Below are positions 1 to 8,142 of a stretch of 48,793 nt of DNA, in pieces (within the stretch, counting starts at the first letter, position 1; each line of letters opens with the position of its first letter). Source of the stretch: a virus; the IMG/VR virus record IMGVR_UViG_3300021962_000174, positions 1 through 48,793 of that record. One strand, 5' to 3'. A program made the translations under genes and the position numbers. Under the pieces are notes generated by a model. That model made no database searches, was not told the DNA's origin, and saw only the letters and a program-made list of their open reading frames with translations.

Positions 1-2952
1 TGATGTTCCTGTGGCACCAGATGAACCAGATGTTCCCGGATTTCCTGTGGCACCAGATGAACCAGATGTTCCTGTGGCACCAGATGATCCTGATGTTCCT
101 GTATCTCCGGATGAACCAGATGTTCCTGTGGCACCAGATGAACCAGATGTTCCCGTGGCACCAGATGAACCAGATGTTCCTGTGGCACCAGATGAACCAG
201 ATGTTCCCGGATTTCCTGTGGCACCAGATGAACCAGATGTTCCTGTGGCACCAGATGATCCTGATGTTCCTGTGACACCAGATGAACCAGATGTTCCTGT
301 GGCACCAGATGAACCAGATGTTCCTGTGGCACCAGATGATCCTGATGTTCCTGTGGCACCAGATGATCCTGATGTTCCTGTGGCACCAGATGAACCAGAT
401 GTTCCTGTGGCACCAGATGATCCTGATGTTCCCGTGGCACCAGATGAACCAGATGTTCCTGTGGCACCAGATGATCCTGATGTTCCTGTGGCACCAGATG
501 AACCAGATGTTCCATTAGCTCCAGAAGTTCCTGATGAACCTGAAGTTCCATTGGCTCCAGAAGTTCCCGATGAACCGGCTGCAGAAAGCCAAGTTGATCC
601 ATTTGAACGGTATATGTTACTATCAGCCGTGTTGTAATAAATCCCACCAATAACAGCAGACGGACTTGCAGAATATCTAGGTATTTGTAATGATCCAGTC
701 AAATCCATAGAACCAGTTATTTGGTGACGGTCATCTAATGTGTTTCCTAATTTTGTTGATCCACTTTGAAATAAAATTGAAGCAGAAACAAATTCGGTGT
801 GATATTCTTCTGCAGTTAATCTACCAGTAATAACTGCATTACCTGTTACAGTAAGAGTTGAACCATCAAACGTTAAATTTGTTTCAGCTACCGCTGAATT
901 TACGGTTCCATCCGAAGTAAGTATTCTATTATCAGCTGCATTTGAAATTGTTGTAAATCCAGTTCCACTTGTTCCGGATGAACCAGATGTCCCACTACTA
1001 CCGTTAGCACCAGATGTTCCAGAACTTCCACTTGTTCCGCTGTTACCAGAAGTTCCTGATGAACCATTAGCGCCTGATGTTCCACTACTACCAGAAGTTC
1101 CTGATGAACCGTTAGCACCAGAAGTTCCTGAACTACCATTTGCACCAGAAGTTCCTGAACTACCATTTGCACCAGAAGTTCCTGATGATCCTGATGAACC
1201 GTTAGCTCCAGAAGTTCCTGAAGAACCATTAGCACCAGCTGTTCCAGAGGAACCCGAGCTACCATTTGCACCAGAAGTTCCTGATGATCCTGATGAACCG
1301 TTAGCTCCAGAAGTTCCTGAAGAACCATTAGCACCAGCTGTTCCAGAGGAACCCGAGCTACCATTTGCACCAGAAGTTCCTGATGATCCAGAAGTTCCAC
1401 TACTACCGGAAGTTCCCGATGATCCTGATGTGCCCGATGAACCGTTGGCACCAGATGTTCCACTACTTCCAGCAGTTCCGGATGTCCCACTTGTTCCAGA
1501 TGAAGCTGCGGTATAACTGGTTCCGTTTATTATCAGATTGCCAGATATATCAATAGATCCAGTAACACCGTATGATGCATTTAATTGTTTGGTGTTTATC
1601 CAGTTAGAACCATCATAATATAACAAATCGCCAGTTAATGGTGCAGGAACAACAACATTTGCCAAATCATCTAAATTTTGTAAAGCAGCACCACCGCCAC
1701 CAGCAGATGTTGTATTTCTAAATGTTCCGGCTTGAATAAATTTTGCATCATTTGTATTGGATAAATCAGTTGCATTACCCTTAACAATAATATATCCGAG
1801 AAAAATTGCCTGTGATAATGTATTTTGTATTTCTTCAAAGTCTTCAAATGCATAATTTTGAAGAGCAGTTGCAATAGAATTGTAAAGTTCTCTACCATAA
1901 TATACACCAAGTGAACCGGTTGAACCAGGAAAATAAAATGCCCTTTGAACTGTAACTGATCCACCAGGAACGGCAGATAATCCAGTTGGTGTAGAAGGTG
2001 TGTTGTAGTTACCAACATCAAGAACATTAGTTCCAGTTTGTGTTACAAATGATGATCCAGATTTATAGTATCTGAATAGTGTTGGTGCATTGTAAGCACC
2101 ATCAGTAATATATGAAGGTTTATTTGGATTATTTACATAGTTTCGACCTAATGCAAATGCCGTACCAGATGATCTATTTACTGATAATGATGAACCGCTT
2201 GCAGATAATGTATGGCCTCCAATTTTTATTGGACCAAATGAACGGATAAATTCATAGGTTTGTTGTGCAATAGCATATGATGGAACTGTAAATGTTCTTA
2301 CTTGATTTATATTAGTTCTATTTGGATGAACAATCGATCCAACTTGAATAATATAATCAAACTCGCCATTTGTTGGTGCAGTTACCGATTGTAACAAACT
2401 TCCTGAAGCATCTATGGTGAGCCAAGTTGTATCTGCAGTTGCTAAATTTGTTATCGATTGATTGGTAAAATTCGGCCAAGTAACATAGCTTATAGTTGGT
2501 ATAGGTTCTACATTCGGTGTTGCATTCATATTAACTATCAAACCTGATCCAGAACTTACACTAAAAGTTGTTCCACCAACAGAACCACTAACTATTCCAC
2601 CATAAAGAATACCGGTGTATAAATTTCCCTCTAACCAACGAAGACGAACAGTATTTGTATATGGTCCGTTGTATTGTGTAAAATACAAATCATTAGTTGA
2701 ACCACTTGTGTAGATGTATGAAGCAGACTTGTCTGTTGGTATTGTCAATCCTGAAACCGGTGACAATCCAAGATACCCAACTATGTCTTCACTTCCAGTA
2801 ATGAAAAGACTACCGGTAAGATATGTTTGACCAATTAGTGTATTTGATCCAGTTGTAAACAACGAACCAGAAACAATAATACCATTCGATGCAGTTACAG
2901 ATGAAAGATGTGCCCGACTTCCACTTACTATTATTTTTTTCCAATTAGACAA
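1..2952 (-). CDS. Collagen-like tail fibre protein, 3' end outside the window
   Basis: This is an open frame of 984 codons that runs off the left edge, so the C-terminus is missing. No in-frame ATG precedes the conserved N-terminus. I chose the TTG at 2952 because it is preceded by GGAG with 7 bases spacing and gives MSNWKKIIVSGS, which matches MATWKKLIVSGS of the gene at 8143-9417. Residues 1 to about 480 are globular and fibre-like. About 484-660 are Gly-X-Y repeats rich in Ser and Thr. About 660-790 form a second globular part carrying the motif LDDRHQITGS, also repeated in the gene at 9441-10982. From about 790 to the edge there is a second Gly-X-Y block built on a 27-base DNA repeat. Triplet-repeating glycine indicates a collagen-like trimeric stalk. 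The likely role is host-binding fibre; the receptor-binding tip is probably beyond the window. The upstream neighbour is a glycosyltransferase, 46 bases away. Confidence 0.85.
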   Translation of the reverse strand, partial: MSNWKKIIVSGSRAHLSSVTASNGIIVSGSLFTTGSNTLIGQTYLTGSLFITGSEDIVGYLGLSPVSGLTIPTDKSASYIYTSGSTNDLYFTQYNGPYTNTVRLRWLEGNLYTGILYGGIVSGSVGGTTFSVSSGSGLIVNMNATPNVEPIPTISYVTWPNFTNQSITNLATADTTWLTIDASGSLLQSVTAPTNGEFDYIIQVGSIVHPNRTNINQVRTFTVPSYAIAQQTYEFIRSFGPIKIGGHTLSASGSSLSVNRSSGTAFALGRNYVNNPNKPSYITDGAYNAPTLFRYYKSGSSFVTQTGTNVLDVGNYNTPSTPTGLSAVPGGSVTVQRAFYFPGSTGSLGVYYGRELYNSIATALQNYAFEDFEEIQNTLSQAIFLGYIIVKGNATDLSNTNDAKFIQAGTFRNTTSAGGGGAALQNLDDLANVVVPAPLTGDLLYYDGSNWINTKQLNASYGVTGSIDISGNLIINGTSYTAASSGTSGTSGTAGSSGTSGANGSSGTSGSSGTSGSSGTSGSSGTSGANGSSGSSGTAGANGSSGTSGANGSSGSSGTSGANGSSGSSGTAGANGSSGTSGANGSSGSSGTSGANGSSGTSGANGSSGTSGANGSSGTSGSSGTSGANGSSGTSGNSGTSGSSGTSGANGSSGTSGSSGTSGTGFTTISNAADNRILTSDGTVNSAVAETNLTFDGSTLTVTGNAVITGRLTAEEYHTEFVSASILFQSGSTKLGNTLDDRHQITGSMDLTGSLQIPRYSASPSAVIGGIYYNTADSNIYRSNGSTWLSAAGSSGTSGANGTSGSSGTSGANGTSGSSGATGTSGSSGATGTSGSSGATGTSGSSGATGTSGSSGATGTSGSSGATGTSGSSGATGTSGSSGATGTSGSSGVTGTSGSSGATGTSGSSGATGNPGTSGSSGATGTSGSSGATGTSGSSGATGTSGSSGDTGTSGSSGATGTSGSSGATGNPGTSGSSGATGTS
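2..505 (-). repeat. 27-base in-frame minisatellite inside the fibre gene
   Basis: Eighteen consecutive units fill exactly 504 bases: sixteen of 27 bases and two of 36 bases (29-64 and 200-235), which carry an extra 9-base insertion. Each 27-base unit encodes nine residues of the GTSGSSGAT type on the minus strand. Two alternating unit endings (gaacca and gatcct on the plus strand) give a higher-order pattern: the block starting at 29 resembles the block starting at 200, 171 bases apart. All unit sizes are multiples of 9, so gain or loss keeps both the reading frame and the Gly-X-Y phase. Confidence 0.95.
1162..1389 (-). repeat. Exact 99-base tandem duplication in the fibre gene
   Basis: Bases 1162-1260 are repeated identically at 1261-1359, and a partial third copy follows to about 1389. 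The unit encodes 33 residues of Gly-X-Y sequence, so the frame is kept. The identity of the copies contrasts with the diverged repeats around them, so this duplication is recent or is maintained by gene conversion. Confidence 0.93.
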
Positions 2953-2983
2953 CAGGAAACTCCATGATTTATATGAATACTGC

Positions 2984-2991
2984 TATAAATA
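2984..2991 (-). promoter_or_regulatory. Candidate promoter element TATTTATA upstream of the fibre gene
   Basis: On the transcribed (minus) strand the octamer TATTTATA lies 32 bases upstream of the TTG start at 2952, in the short gap after the glycosyltransferase stop. The same or a near-identical element occurs at similar distance before the starts at 9417, 10982 and 31525. It is the reverse complement of the T4 late -10 element TATAAATA, so a promoter role is only a suggestion. AT-rich DNA makes chance matches common. Confidence 0.28.
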
Positions 2992-2998
2992 TAAGATT

Positions 2999-5092
2999 TT
3001 ATAGTTTCAATAACTTTTCTACATGGGGTTTTACCATGTCAAATGTTATTGTTTTTGTGCACTCAAACTGTCTTTCAGTTCCCTTGTGTTCTGGACACCA
3101 ATTCCAATCTCCTCTATCAAAAAGGTGTTTAGCAAAACAACCATGGCATACATCTTCATTTATTATACGAACAACATCTGTTTTCATTTCATTAAATGGT
3201 TCCGAAAATCCACTAATCAATACCATAGGAACATTTAATGTCCAGGCATACCAACTCAATCCACTACCAATACCAACAAACATTTTTGAACCCTTTAATA
3301 TCGAACCAATTTCTTCCAATGATTTATTGTTTATTTTGATAACCCCTTCTGGCTGTTTGTTGCCCATGTACCCATCTTCTTCTTTTGATAACAAATAAAC
3401 ATCATATCCTTGTGATTTTACATAACCAACTAACTCTTGCCATCCAGTTGGATTGTTCCAATACTTTGCCTGAGCGGTTGAATGTATTGCTATACAGATA
3501 TATGGTTTATCGGATTTGTATACCGGTAGGTCTTTTACTTTTGGCTTTATTTCGGTGTATTCCAATCCAAGAATATCGGTAATAGTTTGTTGTAATGGTA
3601 TTTTATGTGTTTCATTTTTATTCATATTAAAATCATAACCGTTATCCATGTTAAAAAACCAACCTATTTTATACGAAGCATACAAATCTTTTATTATACC
3701 AACGTCATCTACAAAATTAATATCAGAATAAACATCTCTAAATAAATTATTGTGAAACGTAAAAACGTATAAATTACAATCATGTTTTTTCTTAAACTCT
3801 TGAACATATGGTATCCACGCAAAAGTGTCACCTATTGATTTTGAGTCAAAAAATATCAAAACATTTTTATCTTTTAAATTCATTACGTGTTCGATTGTTT
3901 TTCCATTTGGTTCAGTTACAACAATTTTCCAATTGGTAAACCATTTTCTATTTGGTTTTGCCCAACTATTATTTTTTATAGTTGTTTCATATAATGTTAC
4001 GTTTGTATCGGTATCTATAAATTTAATATCATACTGTATTGGTTGTTGTCCATTTATGGTTACACAACTACCGTCTGTAAACGATATGTTTACTGTATTT
4101 TCGTTTTTATTCTTTCTAACTTTTTCATAAACATGCAATACTGAACTTTTCATTGTTCTCTTCAAAATATCATCATAGATAAAATATAATTTAGATACTA
4201 CCGGTTTCCAATAAAATTTTTTAACACTATCTATTGTTTTATTTCTTTCTTCTGTGTAGTTTTCAATCACATACTGTATTTTTTTAACAACATCATCCAC
4301 ATCTCTTTTTACGGTTGTTGTGTGTAAATCACCAGAGCAATCAGTGGTTATTACGGGCAATCCAGAAGCAGCGGCTTCTAATATAGTTAAGGGTGGATGT
4401 CCAGCTTCAATACTTGTTGCATGAACCAATATACTATGGTTTTTATAGTTTTCTATCAACTCATCATCTGTTAAATCATATTTTACAGTAACATTTGAGC
4501 TTAATAATTCCGAATACTTATCAAAAAAATCTTTATTATTTTTTGTTGGACCTACTACTGTAATTGACATATTCAATTTTTTTGCAGCTTCAATTGCATA
4601 TACAAACCCTTTTCTATCAAAATTAGTATCGTGTATTAAACCATTGTTACCAACACACAGTAATTTTATAGGTTCACTTTGTATATTTTTGTAAAAATGA
4701 TCTACCCTAACGCCATGTTCTAAATAAACCGGAATACCATCAAAATATTCTATTAAATACTTTGCAGGAACTATTGCAGTTTCTGCCAATTTCATTGCTA
4801 ATAAATTATCTCGGTACAATTGTGTATCCTTACCCGCAAGATAAACATGATGATCATGACAAGTGTATACATATGGTATACCCATACTATACAATTCTAA
4901 TGCTTGATTCCAAGTATGTACATGAACTATATCATATTCACCCTTTTTTATTTCATTCATATATGGTATATCAACTTGATGTCCAAGTTTTTCAAGTTCT
5001 GTTTTATATTCCCAAATTATTTTTTCAACTGCACCCCAACCATTTGGTGGGATCGGAAGTAAACCTAAATGTATTTGTGCAATTTTCATCAT
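2999..5092 (-). CDS. GT4 glycosyltransferase fused to a TibC/BAHT-type O-heptosyltransferase
   Basis: The product has 697 residues. Residues 1-315 form a GT-B fold glycosyltransferase of family 4 type: it has an N-terminal Rossmann start (KIAQIHLG), a glycine loop (PPNGWGAVEK) and the donor-site segment TILEAAASGLPVITTD with Glu239. Residues about 330-408 form a beta-rich domain. Residues about 409-697 match the autotransporter strand-loop-strand O-heptosyltransferase family (TibC-like): LIFFDSKSIGDTFAWIPYV, then GIGSGLSWYAW and LISGFSEPFNE. A four-cysteine finger (Cys649, Cys652, Cys666, Cys678) fits the iron-binding motif known for TibC. Members of that family move heptose or another sugar onto Ser of adhesins. 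Two Met codons stand at the start; the second (5089) is better spaced from AAGG. The gene lies 10 bases behind another glycosyltransferase and directly before a Ser/Thr-rich fibre. That fibre is the inferred acceptor; the sugar donor is unknown. Confidence 0.88.
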   Translation of the reverse strand: MMKIAQIHLGLLPIPPNGWGAVEKIIWEYKTELEKLGHQVDIPYMNEIKKGEYDIVHVHTWNQALELYSMGIPYVYTCHDHHVYLAGKDTQLYRDNLLAMKLAETAIVPAKYLIEYFDGIPVYLEHGVRVDHFYKNIQSEPIKLLCVGNNGLIHDTNFDRKGFVYAIEAAKKLNMSITVVGPTKNNKDFFDKYSELLSSNVTVKYDLTDDELIENYKNHSILVHATSIEAGHPPLTILEAAASGLPVITTDCSGDLHTTTVKRDVDDVVKKIQYVIENYTEERNKTIDSVKKFYWKPVVSKLYFIYDDILKRTMKSSVLHVYEKVRKNKNENTVNISFTDGSCVTINGQQPIQYDIKFIDTDTNVTLYETTIKNNSWAKPNRKWFTNWKIVVTEPNGKTIEHVMNLKDKNVLIFFDSKSIGDTFAWIPYVQEFKKKHDCNLYVFTFHNNLFRDVYSDINFVDDVGIIKDLYASYKIGWFFNMDNGYDFNMNKNETHKIPLQQTITDILGLEYTEIKPKVKDLPVYKSDKPYICIAIHSTAQAKYWNNPTGWQELVGYVKSQGYDVYLLSKEEDGYMGNKQPEGVIKINNKSLEEIGSILKGSKMFVGIGSGLSWYAWTLNVPMVLISGFSEPFNEMKTDVVRIINEDVCHGCFAKHLFDRGDWNWCPEHKGTERQFECTKTITFDMVKPHVEKLLKL

Positions 5093-5101
5093 ATAACCTT
5101 T

Positions 5102-7132
5102 TTATTTAATTTCAAATAACCCTTGTTCTCGTATCTGTTCGATGTTTATGTTCTTAAATGCTTTAATTACACTATCGTCATTAAGTATTTTCAAAAATAT
5201 ATCATAGGTTTTATTTTCTTCACATTTAAAAAATTTTGTATCAGTAAATGTCTCGTTACTATCTATTGGTTTTTTGAAAGAGGGTATACGATGTTCTACT
5301 ATTAAATTATTCTGATAGTATACTTCCCATTTGTAGTCAAATGATAAATCATTCTGTGATTTGTAAAATAAAACAACATTATTTTCATCCTTTGAATTTT
5401 CAACCGGTAAAATTGCAGAATATTCAGTTTGACTGCTTGTAAAACTTTTTGTAGCAGTATTTTTTGTATAAGATGAATTAAAGAAATCTAATTCAGACAT
5501 ATTTTCAATTAAAATTTCATCCAAGTTATTTTTAAATACGTTGTAGTATAGATTTTCTAAACCATTTGATTCCGATTGATGTTTAATTACAAAATTTTCA
5601 TATTCATCTACCGAAATTATATTTTCCATTTTATCTAAATAAAATTTTGGTTTTGTAACAAAGAATACGGTTTTTAAACAATTTCCTTCCAATTCCTTTG
5701 TCATCAAGAAAAAGGCATTTTTGTTACTGTTTTTTAAACGTTCAACACATTCTATCAATTTTTTTGAGTCTATTTCGTCAAGTATTACGTCAAAATTCAT
5801 AAAAACAACATAGTCATATTTTAACATATTTGCCAAAGAAACACCTGCAAAAATATTTTGATGAACCGCTGAACCATGATAACCATTATTTTTACTTGGT
5901 CTTAATTTTACTAAAACTTTAGCATCATACATTTCCATCCACCATGTATCATAAAATGTATGTGTTGTTAAAACATTGTTTGAATCATAAAAATAATAAT
6001 CTACACAATCCATTATTCTTTTTTCTGCAGAATAATGATCTGCACATATAACAGGATAATTTGTATATTTTTTTATAGCATTTACACACTCGATTGTTTT
6101 ATCTTTTGTAAATTCACTTTTAGAATATGTTGAAATTGCAATAGCAACTTTTTTTTCATCAAAATAATTCTTTTGTAAATTCAATTTGTTTAATATCTTG
6201 TTCACATTATCATCTAAATCATTAAAATTCAAATAATCAATAATATCATATTTGTCATACATTCCCAAATAAACCGGCAAATTGTATATTAAAGATGGTA
6301 TGCTGTAACCGATTGCCTCTCTTATCACAAGTGGACTTGTTTCTTTATCATTATCATTTCCTCTCGAAGTAAATAAAAATAAATCCATACAAGAATAAAA
6401 TATATCAACATCACCACGCTCACCCCAAATTTTTACATTATCTGGTTTATCCTTTAATAATGGTTCCCAGTAAGTATAAAAATTATCTGCCTGATTTCCC
6501 AAAAAATGAAATTGAACTGGTTGGTCTAACATTTTTTTAGCATATTCAAAAATTTCTGCTTGATTTTTTCTTGGAGTAAAGAGACCAACGTTTAGAATAT
6601 GTTTTATATTTGGATCCAATCCTAACTTTTTTAAAGTTTCATTTCGGTTAGCACGTTCTTTATACTCAATATCATATTCTACAAGAGTTATTGGTATATT
6701 TAATTTTGAAAATTCTGCTCGTTGATATTCAGATATGAGAGCAAAATAATCTGGAAAAAATCTTTTTTGGGATGAATTAAATGACGAGTCATGCGATGTT
6801 TCGACTATTTTATATTTTCTATCAACTGAATATAAACTATCCGCAATATCATTTGACATGAAAAATTCTGGCATTTCTTGTAAATGAATGATGTCAGGAT
6901 TTATTTTATTTATTAAGCTAAACAGTTTTTGTTTATCATCATCCAAACAATGAAACTTATTACCCAATAATTCTTCTATTTGTTTTCTTTGAATAATAAA
7001 TGCAGGTGCTATCATTGAATACTCAATACAATAGACATCCACTTCATCTTTTATTTTTTTAATGAGGGATAATGTATATTGTGGTAGACCACCCGTTGAA
7101 AGATGTGGCACAATAAACAAAACTTTTTTCAC
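5102..7132 (-). CDS. Multidomain glycosyltransferase
   Basis: The product has 676 residues and starts with GTG (7132), preceded by AAGG with 7 bases spacing. Residues 1-320 look like a GT-B family 4 glycosyltransferase: VLFIVPHLSTGGLPQYTLSL at the N-terminus, NVGLFTPRKNQAEIF near 181-195, LFTSRGND near 253-260 and SPLVIREAIGYSIPSLIYN near 266-284. Residues about 328-530 look like a second transferase domain, with an ISTYSK start and a VVFMNFDVI segment that resembles the acidic metal/sugar-nucleotide site of GT-A enzymes. The last 120 or so residues look beta-rich and may bind sugar or acceptor. It ends 9 bases before the start of the TibC-like glycosyltransferase, so the two are probably co-translated and act in one modification pathway. 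Phage or host target and sugar are not shown by the sequence. The GT-A assignment is weaker than the GT-B assignment. Confidence 0.82.
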   Translation of the reverse strand: MKKVLFIVPHLSTGGLPQYTLSLIKKIKDEVDVYCIEYSMIAPAFIIQRKQIEELLGNKFHCLDDDKQKLFSLINKINPDIIHLQEMPEFFMSNDIADSLYSVDRKYKIVETSHDSSFNSSQKRFFPDYFALISEYQRAEFSKLNIPITLVEYDIEYKERANRNETLKKLGLDPNIKHILNVGLFTPRKNQAEIFEYAKKMLDQPVQFHFLGNQADNFYTYWEPLLKDKPDNVKIWGERGDVDIFYSCMDLFLFTSRGNDNDKETSPLVIREAIGYSIPSLIYNLPVYLGMYDKYDIIDYLNFNDLDDNVNKILNKLNLQKNYFDEKKVAIAISTYSKSEFTKDKTIECVNAIKKYTNYPVICADHYSAEKRIMDCVDYYFYDSNNVLTTHTFYDTWWMEMYDAKVLVKLRPSKNNGYHGSAVHQNIFAGVSLANMLKYDYVVFMNFDVILDEIDSKKLIECVERLKNSNKNAFFLMTKELEGNCLKTVFFVTKPKFYLDKMENIISVDEYENFVIKHQSESNGLENLYYNVFKNNLDEILIENMSELDFFNSSYTKNTATKSFTSSQTEYSAILPVENSKDENNVVLFYKSQNDLSFDYKWEVYYQNNLIVEHRIPSFKKPIDSNETFTDTKFFKCEENKTYDIFLKILNDDSVIKAFKNINIEQIREQGLFEIK

Positions 7133-7159
7133 GAAACCACCTTTATATTTTAGATAATA

Positions 7160-7903
7160 CTATAACCCAAATTCCGATTTATCGAAATTGTAATTTTGTA
7201 GGACTTCTGCCGAAGTTAAACTTCGATTGTAACAATATACTTTAGCAATTCTACCGTTAAGAAGATTTCCAACACCAAATGATGCAATGTTTGTAGAATT
7301 ATTACCGGTATGGGCAGTTTTTTGTGCAGTATATGTGCTGTCTTGTGCACCATTGATATACAAAACCATACCATCACTTGTATTAAATGTTAGCGTTGCA
7401 TTATACCATGTGCTTAAACTAATTGTTGCAGTTGATGGATAAACCGTATAACTTGCCCAATTGGCATGACCACAATATAATTTAGTTCCACCGGCCATAA
7501 ACATAAAATGTCCACCCGTTGCAGAACTAACTAAATTATTATCGGCATAACCATTCAAATAAAACCAAACTGATTTTGTGTATGTTGTTGTTGTTAAAAC
7601 AGCACCACTACCAGTTCCTCTTTGTGTTGATCCATTAAATGTAAAATATGACGGTGTTCCTGAAGTATATGTTGGGGAGTTTACAAGAGTGATATTTTGT
7701 TCAGTTCCTGCAATATCTGTCCAAGTTGTTCCACTTCCACCGTAAGATGTAGCATTTCCTGCATCCAATCTTAATGTAAGACCATCTGTGACGAGGGTTG
7801 ATGCTTCTGTCTGTGATTGTGTTAAACTAAAACCACCCGTATTAGTGTTTTTACTAAAAGTTAATCCACCATTACCACCACTATTTGATAGTGTCAAACT
7901 CAT
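7160..7903 (-). CDS. LamG/concanavalin-like lectin-fold structural protein
   Basis: The product has 247 residues. Residues 1-35 are a low-complexity lead rich in Gly, Ser and Thr. Residues about 36-240 fit the LamG-type jelly roll used by sugar-binding and decorating proteins: LTLRLDAGNATSY, then TKSVWFYLNGY, STWYNATLTFN, MVLYINGAQDS and the closing strand GRIAKVYCYNRSLTSAEVLQ. Phage proteins of this kind are usually fibre tips, capsid decorations or glycan-binding tail parts. The ATG overlaps the stop of the preceding small gene by 4 bases (ATGA), which suggests translational coupling. Its place between fibre genes and glycosyltransferases suggests an accessory fibre or decoration, but which virion part carries it is inference. 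Confidence 0.75.
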   Translation of the reverse strand: MSLTLSNSGGNGGLTFSKNTNTGGFSLTQSQTEASTLVTDGLTLRLDAGNATSYGGSGTTWTDIAGTEQNITLVNSPTYTSGTPSYFTFNGSTQRGTGSGAVLTTTTYTKSVWFYLNGYADNNLVSSATGGHFMFMAGGTKLYCGHANWASYTVYPSTATISLSTWYNATLTFNTSDGMVLYINGAQDSTYTAQKTAHTGNNSTNIASFGVGNLLNGRIAKVYCYNRSLTSAEVLQNYNFDKSEFGL

Positions 7904-8079
7904 TGAATGTATAACTGTTGAAGTTTGTAAACAAGATCATATACAACTTGAACTTCTTTGCCCTTGAATGTGCAATCTGAAACTAACTTTAATAAAAATT
8001 CCAGCTCCTCCTTTGAAAAGGGAGGAACTGGATTATTTTCTCTTTGTTTTAATGAATTTTCTTTATTTACTAAACCCAT
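7900..8079 (-). CDS. Small helical protein of unknown function
   Basis: The frame can be opened at 8103 (67 residues) or at the ATG at 8079 (59 residues, starting MGLVNKENS). I prefer 8079 because AGG lies 7 bases upstream of it, while nothing like a ribosome binding site precedes 8103. The product has a charged N-terminus and a C-terminal amphipathic stretch (FSKEELEFLLKLVSDCTFKG). I do not recognise a family with confidence. It overlaps the LamG gene by 4 bases, so it is probably made together with it. Small proteins in this position in tailed phages are sometimes fibre chaperones, but nothing here shows that. Confidence 0.6.
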   Translation of the reverse strand: MGLVNKENSLKQRENNPVPPFSKEELEFLLKLVSDCTFKGKEVQVVYDLVYKLQQLYIQ

Positions 8080-8142
8080 AATGTAACCTATAATTTTTCG
8101 CATAACAAATATAATGATTTTTAATAATATATCAAAGCAAAA

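Noticed and set aside
2-505. Possible CRISPR array because of short regular repeats
   Set aside because: Units are directly adjacent with no unique spacers, and they encode in-frame Gly-X-Y residues. The region is protein-coding.
11-637. Plus-strand open frame of 208 codons with PDEPDVPVA repeats
   Set aside because: It is the antisense of the Gly-X-Y coding repeats of the minus-strand fibre gene, whose frame is continuous from 2952 and matches a known-type fibre N-terminus. No binding site or conserved non-repeat part supports it.
900-1490. Minus-strand open frames rich in Leu, His and Gln over the fibre repeats (also 11252-11572, 12053-12733, 13445-14506)
   Set aside because: They are shifted frames of the Gly-X-Y repeats, which stay open because the repeat contains few stops. 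The real frame has continuous homology at both ends.
1-2952. Possible pseudogene or frameshift because no ATG opens the long fibre frame
   Set aside because: TTG at 2952 with GGAG 7 bases upstream gives an N-terminus matching the fibre at 8143-9417. The same frame is open in all segments checked down to base 1.
2999-5092. Host lipopolysaccharide heptosyltransferase acquired by the phage
   Set aside because: The C-terminal half fits the adhesin O-heptosyltransferase group with its four-cysteine finger better than the LPS heptosyltransferases, and the neighbours are fibre genes rather than LPS genes.
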